Shown here: in pieces, positions 9,772-22,900 of the stretch
Layout of the letters: every line of letters begins with the position of its first letter
Numbering within the stretch: the first letter of the stretch is position 1
DNA from: Trichomonas vaginalis G3
Taxonomy: Eukaryota; Parabasalia; Trichomonadida; Trichomonadidae
Assembly (NCBI RefSeq): GCF_026262505.1
Contig: NC_067208.1
Coordinates: 11,479,962 to 11,543,961 of the forward strand
DNA length: 64,000 nt
Reading direction: 5' to 3'
Translations under genes and position numbers: made by a program
The notes under the pieces: model-generated
Database searches by the model: none
Seen by the model: only the letters and a program-made list of their open reading frames with translations
Told to the model about the DNA's origin: nothing

Positions 9772-12421
9772 TTAAGGGTGCACCCGTATGTACGTTTATT
9801 TGAGAGGAGGATTACCCTCTCAATTTTGAGGGATTCGTTAGTTTATTTTCTCGATGAATATGCAATAAAATTTGATTTTTACCTTATCAATATACTTCAT
9901 ATAATATACACATGTTCATGTAAAAACTTTTTTCCAAAATCCTCAGGAATTAAGGGATTTTTGAATTTTAAGAATTTTTTTCGAATTTTTTCGAAAAAAA
10001 AATATTTTCAGAATATAGATCCAAGGTGATGTGATTTTTGCATCCCTGGGATGGACGATACACCCAAAGTGTCACCTTTTTGGGATAACATGAATTTGAA
10101 ATATCATGAGAGTTCTGCAAACCATATGCACAATATCTATTCAGCCTGACTTCTTGTATATATGAGTTAGACTTCTTAAATATTGTGCTTGGGGCGATAT
10201 AAGCATTTCCGAGATTACCATCGTGCTCTATAGTATGCTACTTCTCCCTGGTTCTAGCTCAGTTCCAAGGATATTGGCGTTCAAGGATTTGGCAAGGTCC
10301 TTCCGAAGTCTCTCATTCGATGAGAGATTTCGGAAGAATCTTGCCTTAAAGTACTCCAACTCTTGTTCTTTTGTTCCTAAATAGTGAGAAAAGTTATTTG
10401 ACTACTTAAGGTAGAGATTATCCGAGGTCCCTCATTTGATGAGAGGCCTCGGATAATCTCTGCCTTAAAATTGTACACTTGTAGTCCATGAGAGTGTAAG
10501 TATACATTGATAGGACAGCTTTCTTCTGAAGTCTTAGATTTGATGAGAACCTCAGAAGAAAACTGTCCTATTTTATAGTAAAAGGAGTTTCAGGAGCTCC
10601 AAAGCTCCCTTTCGTAAGGATTAGGAGCTTTGGAGCTCCTGGTTCGTAGATGTGTTTCGCATCTTTCATCAGCAAAGGACATTTACCATCTGGGACTCTG
10701 TTGATGGAGACTCAGGAGCTCCAAAGCTCCCTTTAGTAAGGATTAGAAGTTTTGAAGCTCCTGGTTCGTAGACGTGTTTCGCATCTTTCATCAGAAGAGG
10801 CCCAAATGGTAAATAGCCTCTGCTGATGAGCTTCAGGAGCTCCAAGGCTCCCTCTCGTAACGATTAGGAGCTTTGTAGCTCCTGAAGGTAAGGTAGGATT
10901 GCTCTGATCTCTAATCAGTAGATGCCATGCCTCATTATGAACTCTACTGACAAGAGATCAAGAGCTCCAAGGACTCCCTTTTGAGTTAGTGGCGTTCTCA
11001 TCATTTAGTAGGATTGCTGATCCTACTAATGAAGTGATCACTTAGTATACGTTTTGAATAAATTGAATTTTTTTTAGAATTTAGTATTTTTTATAGACAT
11101 CACATGTATATTATAAATACATAAATATATTCTTTAATTCAAAAAATTCAATTCGGTTTTGGGATGGGTATCCCAGCCCCAAGTATTCAATTTTATTCAA
11201 TTTTTAAAGAATTTTGGGTTGGGATGCCCAGACCAAAACAAGCTTTATATTTTGATGTGTAGATACGTATGTGTGCATCATTGTTGTGTTATATATTATG
11301 TTTTTAATGAAAAAAATCTGATTCAAAAAAAATTATCACTAATTAGTTGATAATATAAAGAAAAAAATAGATAAATTGTATGTTTTGAGAGTATTTATCC
11401 ACATTCACTCATATGAATTTCATTAAATAGCGTCTTTTTACTCCCAAATTTATTTTGAATTATTGAAATCAAAGAAAAAAAATTAGAAAAATTTCTCGAA
11501 ATTTTTATTTTCAAAAAAAATTTGGATTTTATATTGAAAACTGACACTGGGAGGACGATAGGGCTGGGATTGGAGATACCCCGCTCACTTGGGAAAAATA
11601 CGGATCTATATTCAGAACAGCCTTAACGGCTAAGATTTAGGAACAATGTTAAGTATCAAAAAGAAAGGAGGTCTGATATAGATAACATATATCGTTGAAG
11701 GTTGAAAAAATCTCTAATATTTGAGCCCAAAATTTCAAATTTTAATTTTTTGAAAAAAAAGGCCACCCGTATGTACGTTTATTTGAGAGGAGGAGGATTA
11801 TATTTTTGAAAGGGTGAAACATTATGAATATGTTAATTATATAATAATATGTATTATTATAAAAAAGAAAAAATAAACCACGTTAAAATTTTTCTTTCTT
11901 GATTTTTTACAAAATCTACTTAGAATTATGCAAAATATGACTAAATAATTATAAATTTCAAGTTAAATTTTAATTTTGATAAATAATTTAAATTTCAAAA
12001 TATCAAGTTCAGTTCGACTATGTATGTAGTAATTCCTCAATAAAGTGCCAAAACCCTATTAAAATATATGAACATTTTCAACATTTTAATATTTTTATTT
12101 AAAAATTTGATGGAATATGAGCTTCAAACAATTATTATGTAAATAAAAATAATTAAATATATGTATTTTTTCGTAGTACAACCGTAGTAAGTCGATTCTT
12201 CCTTTCTTCTACTGAGTTTTGAATTTGATTTCGAATTGTAAAGAGATTCAAAGGGAAAATACTAGCGGATAAAAACTACCTCCATGAAAGGGTCATAATG
12301 GAGTCAAGTTGTATTTTTTGATATTTTTTGCTTTTCGAGCCTAAATAGGTAGCCAAGATAATGCCTAAAAATAAGGTTCTAAATTCTGAAGTTTACATGA
12401 TCCTCTCGTGTGCACCCTTAA
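9772..12421. mobile_element. 2.65-kb non-coding element bordered by TTAA
   Basis: The left end is TTAAGGGTGCACCCGTATG; the right end inverted is TTAAGGGTGCACACGAGAGG, so about 12 bp are shared. A copy of the left subterminal sequence (CACCCGTATGTACGTTTATT) recurs at about 11763, which suggests an internal rearrangement or a nested copy. No gene is present; the content is AT-rich plus a run of hairpins (10291-11030). It lies in the large surface-protein gene, and the 173 bp of gene next to its right end is inverted relative to the rest. Confidence 0.82.
10291..11030. repeat. Cluster of at least seven hairpins
   Basis: Inverted repeats at 10291-10345, 10406-10467, 10511-10570, 10591-10642, 10711-10763, 10831-10887 and about 11005-11030. 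The first three share an apex with CTCATT(C/T)GATGAGAG and different stems. The next three are variants of CAGGAGCTCCAAAGCTCC...GGAGCTTTGGAGCTCCT. Stems are 15-25 bp with a few mismatches. Copies of TTCGCATCTTTCATCAG separate the last group. Confidence 0.85.
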
Positions 12422-12594
12422 GGTAGAAAAATATGATTTTGTAAAACTCTCAAATTTACCGGACCGACATTATGTACCTGGATCAGTTGTTAAATTCGAA
12501 GGTTTTGTTGCTGATTTTAATCCAGGAACCCATGTACAAGTATGCATCCAGTATTTAGATTATAAATATAAAATAATCACTGATGCAATTATTA
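12422..12594 (+). pseudogene. Inverted 173-bp piece of the surface-protein gene
   Basis: This plus-strand stretch reads KVEKYDFVKLSNLPDRHYVP and onward to YKYKIITDAIII, a half repeat unit of the same family as the minus-strand segments on both sides. Turned round, it joins the 5' segment as TKEI|KVEKYD and the middle segment as AIIIN|DDYRSND, both exactly at TTAA and both in frame. The completed unit aligns without gaps to other units of the protein (compare IIGSNYRSPNITFNITIP). It is therefore a displaced part of the gene, not a separate one. Confidence 0.85.
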
Positions 12595-15500
12595 TTAATT
12601 TCCTTAGTAACATTTAAAGATTCGGCTCCAATGCTATTGACGGCCGAGAATGTGTAATAATGATATCCATTAGATCGTGGAACAGGGGAGCTATATGTAA
12701 AATTGTGCACAATTCCATCTGATTTTGCCGAATATACAAGGATTGGGATTTCATTATCTAAGAAAAGCGTTACATTGATAATATTTTCCACTGCTTCATC
12801 AAATACTGAAACACTTAATGTTATATTTTCATAAAATCCATAGTTAGATGTTTTTTCGTTATACACTTGAATAACTGGTGCAGTTCGAGAATCATAAATG
12901 AATTCTTGTGTTTTTGTTTCTGAAATATTGTTATAATTATCTTTAAAATAAACCGATATAGTATTAATACCTTGTTCAAGATTATTTGGTAATGGACAAT
13001 GATATACAATTGTCTTATTGGATACTCCATCAAAATTATATCCACCTGGAGAATCTTTAAATGGATCTGAGTTAAATCTATAAAATAATTCAACATGTCT
13101 TTCATCATAAATAGTGGAATTAATAATGATGAATGAATTATTATAATGAGGCTTGTCGAAAGAAACCCAATCAATGAAAATTGGTGGTTTGTTAACATCA
13201 TAACCCACTGAATTAAATGTACTAAATTGTTGCTCTCCTTGTTTCAGTACATGAAAATTAATTCTATGGGATCCATAATTATTTGGAATTGTTATATTAA
13301 AAGTTATATTCGGCGACCTATAATTGCTACCAATTATAACATAATCAGATATTTGAATAGGGTTACCATTTTCAAAACTATAGTATAAACTTACATTCGT
13401 GTTTGGTTCATAATCATGAATAAATCCTGTGAATGGCAATGCCTCACCACCTTCAAATATACGTTGATTTGTAAGTTGCGTATATTGGAAACCTAAACCT
13501 CTCCGAAGATTAATAAATTTTTCATAACTTTTTGATATATCTGTGTTATCAGTAACTTTAAATGCGAATTTTGTATATCCATCCTTCCTTGGTCCTGTAT
13601 AATAATATTCAATAACTTTTTCCCTTCCATCAGAAATATAATTGTATATGGAAGAAAACTCAGAATTGTTGATGCTGAATGATAAATCTACAATATTTCC
13701 AACATCTTGATCATTTATTGTGCATATGAATTTGATATCTTGATAAAAGTATATAATTTCATTTCTCCAAACATAGTTTGAAACTGATAATGTTGGGGAA
13801 TGCCTTTCATTGACTCGAAAACTAAAATTGTAAATATCAGATTCAACATCATATGTATCAACCATCTTTAATGAAATTAAGTATTCTCTTGTAGCATATC
13901 TTGCTTGCAATGTTCGATTAATCCAAACAAATCTGCCATGCGAACTTTCATAATTAAAAGCCTCCCATGACATATCATCATACTTATAATGAAGCTCACA
14001 ATAACCCGTTCCCATTCCTAAAACATTAAATGAAATTACTTCGCCAACACTATATTCTTCTTTCAAAGGTTGAATATAACTAATAATTGGCTTCATATCA
14101 ATTAATACACGTAATTTTGTTTTATTTGAATAAACTCCTGTGTTATCCTGTCCATAAATTTCCAGCCAACGATCATCAGGATAATTAATTGTGGTGATGT
14201 TAATTGATGTAATTGGAGAAGAGAAATTATCAAAAATTGTTATATTTTCAGGAATTTTAATGGTTTTGTCAAGATAATAAAATACATTAACAATCGATCC
14301 TGGATTATAGTTAAAGAAATACAGATCAACAATGAAATATGAATTAACCTCAAAATACTTTTGGTTAGGGAAATTCACAATGCAGACACTTGGGGTTATA
14401 TCAACATCAAATTCAATTGTTATGATATTTGATTGAGCACCTGTTGAATCATTAGAATAGAACTTTAATGTATGATGTGCACTAATCATTGGATAATAAT
14501 ACTGATATTCAATATTAACAAATGTTCTGTTAGGTGAAACAGTTGCAACTAATTCAGGAAGATTTCTGTCTGCTACAACATAAATTCTATTCTCTTGATC
14601 ATAGTTGAAATCCATGCATTGAATCTCATATTTTGCAGAAGAATTACTCATGAAAAATTTTGTGCCTGTATACTTTGGAATTATTTTGATATAAGGGAGA
14701 TGATTATCTAATATTGTAAAATTAAATACTTGTTCATCTCGATATTTTCCTAACCCAAATGATAGTGAAATATTATGCAAACCGCAATGGAATAAATTGT
14801 TTGTAGAAAATGTTTTTGTAAAATTGTAAGTTTCTCCGCTCATTTGGATACTAAAGGTTTGGCGGGATTTAATGTCATTGTCAAAGTAATAGTATATATA
14901 TGCACTAATTAATGATGATGTAGAAACGTTTGCAACAATATCAAATGATTCTCCATATGAAACTTCTGTTTTTGATATACCCAATGAATTAAAACGTGCA
15001 ATTGGAACAATGTGAATATAATCTCTCCAAACAGGGGTTGTGGTTATTTCATCTGTTGCTGAGACATTAATCCAGCCTATTGTATATCGAGCAACAAATC
15101 TAACATCAGCTTTAAATTCAATGTGATAATAATTGTTGTCATTAGATCTAAAGCTTGGATCTGTAAAGTTTTTATAATAAACATCTCCATTATCGCCTAA
15201 AAATGTTGTCATTAAAATGATTGTTTGATTAACTGCAAGTCCTTCAACATCACATGAAAAAGAAAGTTCATTATCAGCTTGGGTGTAACTTGCTAAATTA
15301 TTGCATTCTATAGATGGATTTGGGGTTGGAAGTGGAGTTGGATCAGGAGTTGGTTCTGGAGTAAATTCTGGGTCAGGATTTTCTTCAACATCTGTATTTC
15401 GAGGTGTTGTTTCAGTTGCAGATTCTTCCTCCATGAATTCCATTGAATATGTTAGATTTTGAATGGATTTATATCCTGTATCAGTTGTCAGCCATAAATA

Positions 15501-18146
15501 TAAAGTGTGCTGTCCCTCGGTTTCAGGAGTACTAAAAACTATAGAATTTCGATATTCCATCATTTCATATAAATCAATTGTATGGATAGTGAATGATTCT
15601 TGGCCATCCCACGATCCATGTAATGTTACATTGCAAGGGAGAAGTCGAAACATTCCAATCTCCATCGCAATATTTCCGAGTGGGAAAATCATCTCGTCTG
15701 AGTAAAAATATATTTCAAATTGCGGAAGTATTTGATCTGATATGGTAAATTGAAAGTGAAATACGTTGGATTTAATACCGCCATCAGTTGTTAATCTAAT
15801 TGAAAGATCATAATTGCCTGGAATGATATGCCTAGCAATTTCTTCGTTTAAAGGACCTTCAATCAATTGTGCTGTGTAATTTGCAACATTTGCTAAGATC
15901 ATAAAAGGGAATTCGATGTGGCATAGATCTGATGAGTAATGATAATTGGCATAGCTAAAGTATGAGTTATTAATACTAATTTCCAACTCTGCAAAATCAG
16001 TTGAATTAAATGACATATTCAAAATTAATGGTTGACCAATTGTAATAATATTATCAAGTAATGAAGCACTCAAAATTTCAGGTCTTGTTTGAATATTAAC
16101 AGAGAAATACTTGCATATTGAAATACTTCTGTCTTGAGAAGTAGCATTAACAAAATAAACTACATATTCTGGAGATTCTTGACTTATTTGATCAGATATA
16201 TTGAAATATTCTGATTTATAAGAATCTTGAGTTGTAACAGAATAAGATAAAGTAGTATATTCTATTGGTTCTGAAGTTTCAAAACAAGGATAAGATTCAA
16301 TATGAATGAAATTATCGGAGTATTCATATGGATATTCATTTTGTTTAACAATTCTACTTTGTTTTGATTTATTACTGCTTTTAGTATTATATGATGATTC
16401 ATCTTTAAGTTTTCTGGTGTAGTAATTCATCATGTTTCCAGAATTAGCTTTTCCATAAGCAATATTGAATATTGTATTTGGTGTAAAACCATCAAGTTGA
16501 CCACTGAAGTTGAAATAATTTCCTCTTTCTGCTGCTATACGATAACCACTTCTATAGCTGTAGAATTCGAGAGATGGTAATTCAACAATAACATAAAAAT
16601 TGAAATAATGTGAAGCACCATATATATCTCTAATTTCAAATCCTTCGGTCTGTAAAGAATCCAATTGGCGTTTGGATGGATCGATATGAAGAATGTGTTG
16701 ATATTGAATTTCGGTATTGGAATTACCAATTGTGAAATTTGTTATTTCATTATAAACTGGGCCATTCATGTCATAATAACGATAAATAAGAGTTATAATA
16801 TTGTTAGGAGGGCTTTTAATGGTCATGTTTACAGTTGCATTCATTGAGATTTTGGTGGCTATTCTGTTATATGACATTGGAGATGATATATCTAGTTGAT
16901 GGAAATAGTCGATAATGATGTTAAAGCTCTTTAATTCAGTATTTGCGCCTGATACAAAAAATCTCACTATATTTTCTCCATTTCTAAGGTATTTTTTGTC
17001 ATATGGGATTCTGAAGATTATATAATATATTCCATTCTCCTGATTGGAATAATAATAAAACTTATCTTCGAATGCATCGTTATATATGCAATAAATATTC
17101 CGACTTGAGCTTGTAGTGTTAAATTTCATATTAATGGTTCCATAGTTGATGATATGTGATTGTGGTGGTGAAATAATATCAAAACTTTCTTCTTTTGATG
17201 AAATTGTTATATAAACGGGTTCCGAATTTGCTGAGAATTGTGAATATACGAAGATTTTTCTTATATCACTAGATGGGTGGCCATAGAACGAAATATTGAT
17301 TGTTTCAGCAACTCCTGCTTCTTTGGATGTGAAATTTCCAAGAATCAACCGGCTTGTATAACCTTCAGAGCCGCGATAACTTTCAATGAAATATAAAGTA
17401 TTGCTCTTTGTCGGGATAACTGTAATCGGGAATAAATTGTTAGGATTTGCAATGGTTTTGTCAACTGATATTGTTGGTGTTGGTTCTAAATTTGTGTCAT
17501 CAGTAATTATTAATCTAAATTGCAAAGTCTGATATGGTTCTAGTATATACCTATTCCATCCTAACACCCAACTTGATATGTTTGAAAGCAATGAATGATG
17601 AAAACATGTATTCCTTGTATTAAAAGATCTGATATTTTCATCAAAAGAATCTCCCAAGATATTATGATAAAAATAGTTTGGAGGTGTATTTCTATCTGCA
17701 GAAATTATTATATTTCTGTTTGAATTGCGCTCTTTATAGGTATATCCTTGAATTCCTGCAAATGTTATAATATCTGTAGAAAAATCATCCGAAAATGGAG
17801 CTTCTCCGTATATATAAAATGAAAATTCACGATTTACTGTATAATTACTTTGAAAAGTAAAATTTAAAAAAATGGAATTTTCATTTTCAGGAAAGGTCAC
17901 TTCTGTTTTGATATCAATACCTTTATAGAAAATTTCTTCGTCATGAGAGATATTATACTTGAACTTCATATCTACGGCATAAATCTCTGATTTAATTCCG
18001 AATTGAGTTATTGGATTTCCATTATATAAAGGCTGGAATACTTTGGTTTCTTGATCTATCTGATTAACTGTGAATAAGTTAGATTTAACATAATAGAGGA
18101 AGAAAAATAACATTTTGAAAAAATGATAAATATTTTGAATGCCCAT
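12595..18146 (-). pseudogene. Large secreted/surface Ig-like repeat protein, 5' segment
   Basis: About 1,850 residues in one open frame. The chosen ATG is 18146, followed by a hydrophobic stretch (KMLFFFLYYV) that makes a plausible signal peptide; ATG 18113 is an alternative. Many units of about 100 residues follow, rich in Asn-x-Ser/Thr sites, with FNFTI, ITIP and D-x-x-G-x-x-S signatures. A Pro-Thr-Glu linker (PDPEFTPEPTPDPTPLP) lies near residue 950. With the pieces at 12422-12594, 7763-9771 and 6395-6968 the coding length is an exact multiple of three, about 2,770 residues. The present frame runs on a few codons past 12595 into inverted sequence, so a truncated product could still be made. 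Family not named; an extracellular adhesin or matrix role is inference. Confidence 0.75.
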
Positions 18147-18182
18147 ATAAAAAAATTGAAGCCATTGAAAATTATAAAACAC

Positions 18183-19112
18183 ATAAAAATCAACTATGGT
18201 CAGTTCAATTCAATAAACAGGATAATAGAGTTTAAAAAATTTTCCTTGAAATTTAAAAATGGCTAAATGCGATGTAAAAGGGATAGACGTAAGGTATCAT
18301 ACACTTTTTACTTATGGCCCAACAATTTAGAAATTGAATCGCTTCTCAATTTATCGGACTAAGTAATTATTATGGATGGATATACAGAACTTAATTTTGT
18401 CCGATAGATAATTGTCAGAAAATTGAAATAAAATTGACGATTGGTTATTTATGAAAAAGTGATTATATGGAATCTGTCTAAATTTTATAATTTGTATTTT
18501 TATTATGAATTGATAGCTTGTAAGTTGATGCTGTGATGAATTGCATTCATTTTTCCCAACGACAATCAGATTTCAATTTAACGTTGGTAGATAGTATATC
18601 GATATTATAATATAGCATCAGATACCTATATAGAATATTGTATTTTTAGTTAAAACTAGAAATAAAATTAATTTCAATAAAAAATTAATAAATATTTTCG
18701 TCATGTTTATAGCTAATTTGCATAACATTGATGATTTGATACCAAATTTATTCGTTTTTAAAGTCAACGATGATTTTTCTGAAAAAAAATTATTATTATC
18801 AATAATTTATCTTTGTTATAATGGAAGCGTGCTTCGAATAAGCTATATAATTCCTTAATTGAAGTGAAATAAGATTGATAATGAAAATGAAGATATATGT
18901 AATGGAGTCAATAGTAAAAATTACAATGAGATTTCATTGTCAAGATATTTTCAATCTTTCTGCAAAAAGGAGTGTATTCTTCATTTAATAAGAGAATATA
19001 TGATTTATTTATGATATTAGATGATTTCTGTTTCATCTATTGATTAAAATTCAAAAACATAATCATCAAATTACAAATTTTGACAAAAAAGTATCAATTT
19101 ACAATATTTTGA
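18183..19112. other. Intergenic, no gene seen
   Basis: AT-rich sequence between the start of the surface-protein gene and the pseudogene. No convincing reading frame, RNA gene or repeat was seen. Confidence 0.6.
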
Positions 19113-19763
19113 ATGCTCATCGGAAATCTTCATGAACAAACATGTCGATCAAACGCAGATTTTTATGATTCTATTTCAATGCGGTCATCTTACCCACGGA
19201 TGCAAGGTATTAATATTGAGTATTGGTTGGAGAATTTATCAATTTTAAGATTTCCAATCATAACATTGCAAAATATTATTTGGCAGCTCAAGAATTCTTT
19301 GAAGATATGATACTCAATATAAAGCTGAAAAAGCTTACACAAGAAGAAAGAGAAGAATGTATTACACTATTTGCTAATTTTTCCAATGATGTTAAAAAGA
19401 AAATTGATACCTTGAATTCTAAATACAATTTTGCTATTACGACTTATCCCTTTTATTTTTTCCGAAACTTTGAATTGTTGTGTTTTAGAGCTTTATTCTA
19501 TTGCCAAAGAGTTTTTAAAATGCATCCAAAACGGAATAGGTATGCTTCTGAAAAAATGTCGTGGCAAGCTTCGGAAACGTATCCTTGCTAAAGGCAATTA
19601 TTGCAATTTATTTGGAAGATTTGATAAATTCTTTGATCATCTTGATGATTTACCACCGTATAATTTTGGTCACCAAGGGTATTTTCTAATGCTTGCGGAA
19701 AGGAAAAAAGTTCCAATTTTACTAGATGTCGATAAATTAGGATATTTCAAAGAATATATATAA
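19113..19763 (+). pseudogene. Broken host gene, unknown family
   Basis: Three overlapping frames together look like one decayed protein: a start near 19113, a second frame reading HNIAKYYLAAQEFFED then a helical KLTQEEREECITLF segment, and a third frame with GNYCNLFGRFDKFFDHL ending in LDVDKLGYFKEYI at 19760. At least two frame changes are needed (near 19225-19240 and near 19440). Helical, no recognised domain. Similar multicopy genes may exist elsewhere in the genome, but I cannot check that here. Confidence 0.5.
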
Positions 19764-19902
19764 TTAATTAATGCAATAAAAGTGGAAATTTGAATCCAGT
19801 ATACGATAGGACGTTATCTTTCATACTGTAGATGTACTACTTATCTGTAAAAAAATATAATTTTATTAATAAACAAAAAAATAAACATATAATAAAAAGA
19901 AA

Positions 19903-22900
19903 TTATTCATTTTGAGGAAGTTGGATAAAAACAGATCCATAGCTAAGTATTTCGGTGTTTCCATTGAAAAGAGTTGTAACAGATCCAACCTTTTCATTTC
20001 CATCAAACACATCAATATTCACTGTATAAGGTGAGATGTTGTGTTCAGGTTCTTTGTCCAAAACACTCAAAGTCAACATATAAGTTCCATTGACTCCAAT
20101 CATTTCGTTACTGAATCTTGCGTTATGAAGAACAGCGTTTTCAATTACAAACTCTGCATTATGAACTTTTCCAATAACGAAAAATTTGTTTTCAATTTGT
20201 TTTGTCCATGATGGTGTTTCAGGAATCTTGAATTCATCTCCGAAAGACACCAACATTCCTACATCGTAAGGAGAAGGAGGCAACTCTGTTGAGTAGTTTG
20301 AATCATTGTAATAATCAATTTTAGCTTGTGAAGGCATCATTGGTATTGCATCTTTGAAGAACTTGTTTAGTAAGTTCGAATAACTCTCTTTTACAACATC
20401 TCTATCAGTTAATGTTGCAAACAATGATGCAATGATTTTCATCCACAAGTTTCTTGTCATTGAAACATTCATTCCATTTGTTTCCCAGAACTCTTTCGTG
20501 TAAAGAAGCATTGGAAGGATGTGCTGCAACCTGAGAGGATAATCTCTTCTGTGAGAAAGTAACAAGTTGAAATACAAAAATGGCTTCAAAGATTTGGCGT
20601 TCATTCGATGGAAATAAGGAGTAATATTCAAAAATCTCGAAGCACCAAATAATGATGTCGGACGAGAAACTCTTGTAATCAAAGCATTCGGAATATGTGG
20701 TAATTTATCATACAACATTTCACTAACTAGTATATAATAGTTAGAGAATTTGTTGATATGTGTGAAATGAAGTAAAGAAGGAATTATATAATTAGGCATC
20801 ATTTCATCGAAAATTACCAACAACATTGCGTTCTTTTCATGGCAACCTTTGATAATTGTGTTAACAGACATTGGTGTTGATAAACTAGCATTACTAAATG
20901 AACCAATTGTTAACAAGGTCATATCTTTCGTTGTCAAGAACTGAGACATTGCTCTTGAATACAAATCTGTTGGAATCAATGAATCAAGAATTATCAAAAC
21001 AGGTCTATTTCCTGGCATTGGTAATGTATCAGGAGTACAAAATGTATAAAATGATCTTGGAACATTCATGAAACGACTTGCAACATGATTCATCAATCTC
21101 TGCAAGTTACTTGTAATAGGACGATCTCCAACACCTGGGAAATATTGTTCAAACAACAAATACTGGTTTTGAACATTGTTTTTCATGTATTTCGTTTCGA
21201 AATCAACTAAAAACTGTACTCTTTCGAAAGAATAAATAATATTCGTGAAATACAATGTCATTTCAGGGAATCCTGTTAATGTAGTCATTGGAGCCATGGA
21301 TGCTCCATCTCTTGACTTCGTAAACTCTTGCAAAGCAGAAATAACTTGTAATTGATATGAAACATTCTTTTCTTGGCTCAGTTTATCATTGGATTTCGTC
21401 AATTCATGTGATGAAGCCAATGATTGACATAATCCCGTGAATTGCTTGTATCTAAAGATTGCGTTAGGATGTTCATTCGATAAAGCATTCATTTGTGTCA
21501 AGTTATTCACAGAGTTATGTATAATTCTATATGAATCATTAAACAAATCAACGTTCTTTTGATAACTCATTAAATAATCGTTATTTGTAAACAAAAATTC
21601 CCAATCTTTCAAATCTTTGAACTGATCTAACAAAGAAATAACTTGTTTGGAACAAGTATCAATGGAATTGATGTCCTTGATGTAAGTATCTTTGATTTGG
21701 GAATTAATTGTGAAAACTGTGGCCATTTCAAACCATTTTGTCTGGTTGACATTTGTAATAGAACAATCAACTAAAACAAAGTCTTTTCTTTGATTTTGTA
21801 ACAAATCAGGGATTTCTGTAACAAAGAAAATCTTCGTATTTTCATTGATTTTACTGTCTTCGCCATCAAAAGTGATTACTTTCGTCGAAAGATACTGAAT
21901 CATCGTGTGTCTCGCGAAAGTGAAGAAATCATTTAAATTATCTAAAGAGTCAATATAAACTATCAAAGGATAACCATTAGATAATGCATGTATGAACACA
22001 GAGTAAACACTATCTTTGGAAGAAATGAAACAACAAGAACAATTTTTGTAATTTCCAATAATTGTTTCAACAATTAAATCCAAAGGATCGTAATAAACCA
22101 AGAAAGGAGCCGGTAAGTCATATCCAGGCAAACTATAATTACCAGGTAAGAGTTTCGTACCTAATATCGAATCATAACTCAAAAGTGAACTGAAAATAAT
22201 CGTTGTTGAATTTGAAATCAATTCATTTTCAGAAAGAGGAGAAAACAAAGACAATTTCTTGGTAACAGGAGCGAAAATGTCGAAAGAAATAAATTGTTCT
22301 AATAATCTAAATGGAGAAGAGAAAACAGCTGCGTCAATTCCAATTTTGTTGTATATTTCATTTCTTTCTTTTTGATTCAATTTTCCGAAACCAAATTCGA
22401 AAGCAGTGAAAATTGCGCACCAAACTATTAATGCTTTGTCACAACTCTCTATTTGTTTGTTCATTTTACTTAAGTTGATCATGAACTGTTCAACAGATTC
22501 AAGAATTTTTGTGACATTTTGTGGATTGACCAAAAAAGCATCCATTATCCATTTCGGACATTTTCCATTTTTAGTTTGTGTCTCCAATCTGTTTGTTAGA
22601 TTTGTTAGTTCCTTTTCATCTTTTTCAACTTTTGTTTGGACTTTTTCTATCTCGTTTAATGGATCTTCCAATGAATTTTGCAATTCCATGTTTGTATCAT
22701 TTAATTCTACATAAGTGACACAAATATGAATGAAATCTATCAAATAATTAACTAAAGGAATATCAGATCTAAAAGTTTCTCTATTACTTTGTAATTTTCT
22801 TAATAGTTTTTCTGGTTGAGAAGATTTCTTGAGTCCCCAACTTTCGATTTTAGTAAATTGGAATTTATCTGGTGAATCCAATTTAAATTTCTTAATTGCA

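Noticed and set aside
9778-11350. Small plus-strand reading frames in the 2.65-kb element
   Set aside because: Short, AT-driven, and crossing repeats and hairpins; no similarity to any transposase.
12555-12598. Native C-terminus of the 1,850-residue surface-protein segment
   Set aside because: These codons lie across the inversion junction. The true continuation is at 12422-12594 in the other orientation, then 9771 downwards.
12408-12617. Separate small plus-strand gene
   Set aside because: It begins in the transposon end and continues as an inverted piece of the neighbouring surface-protein gene, which it completes in frame.
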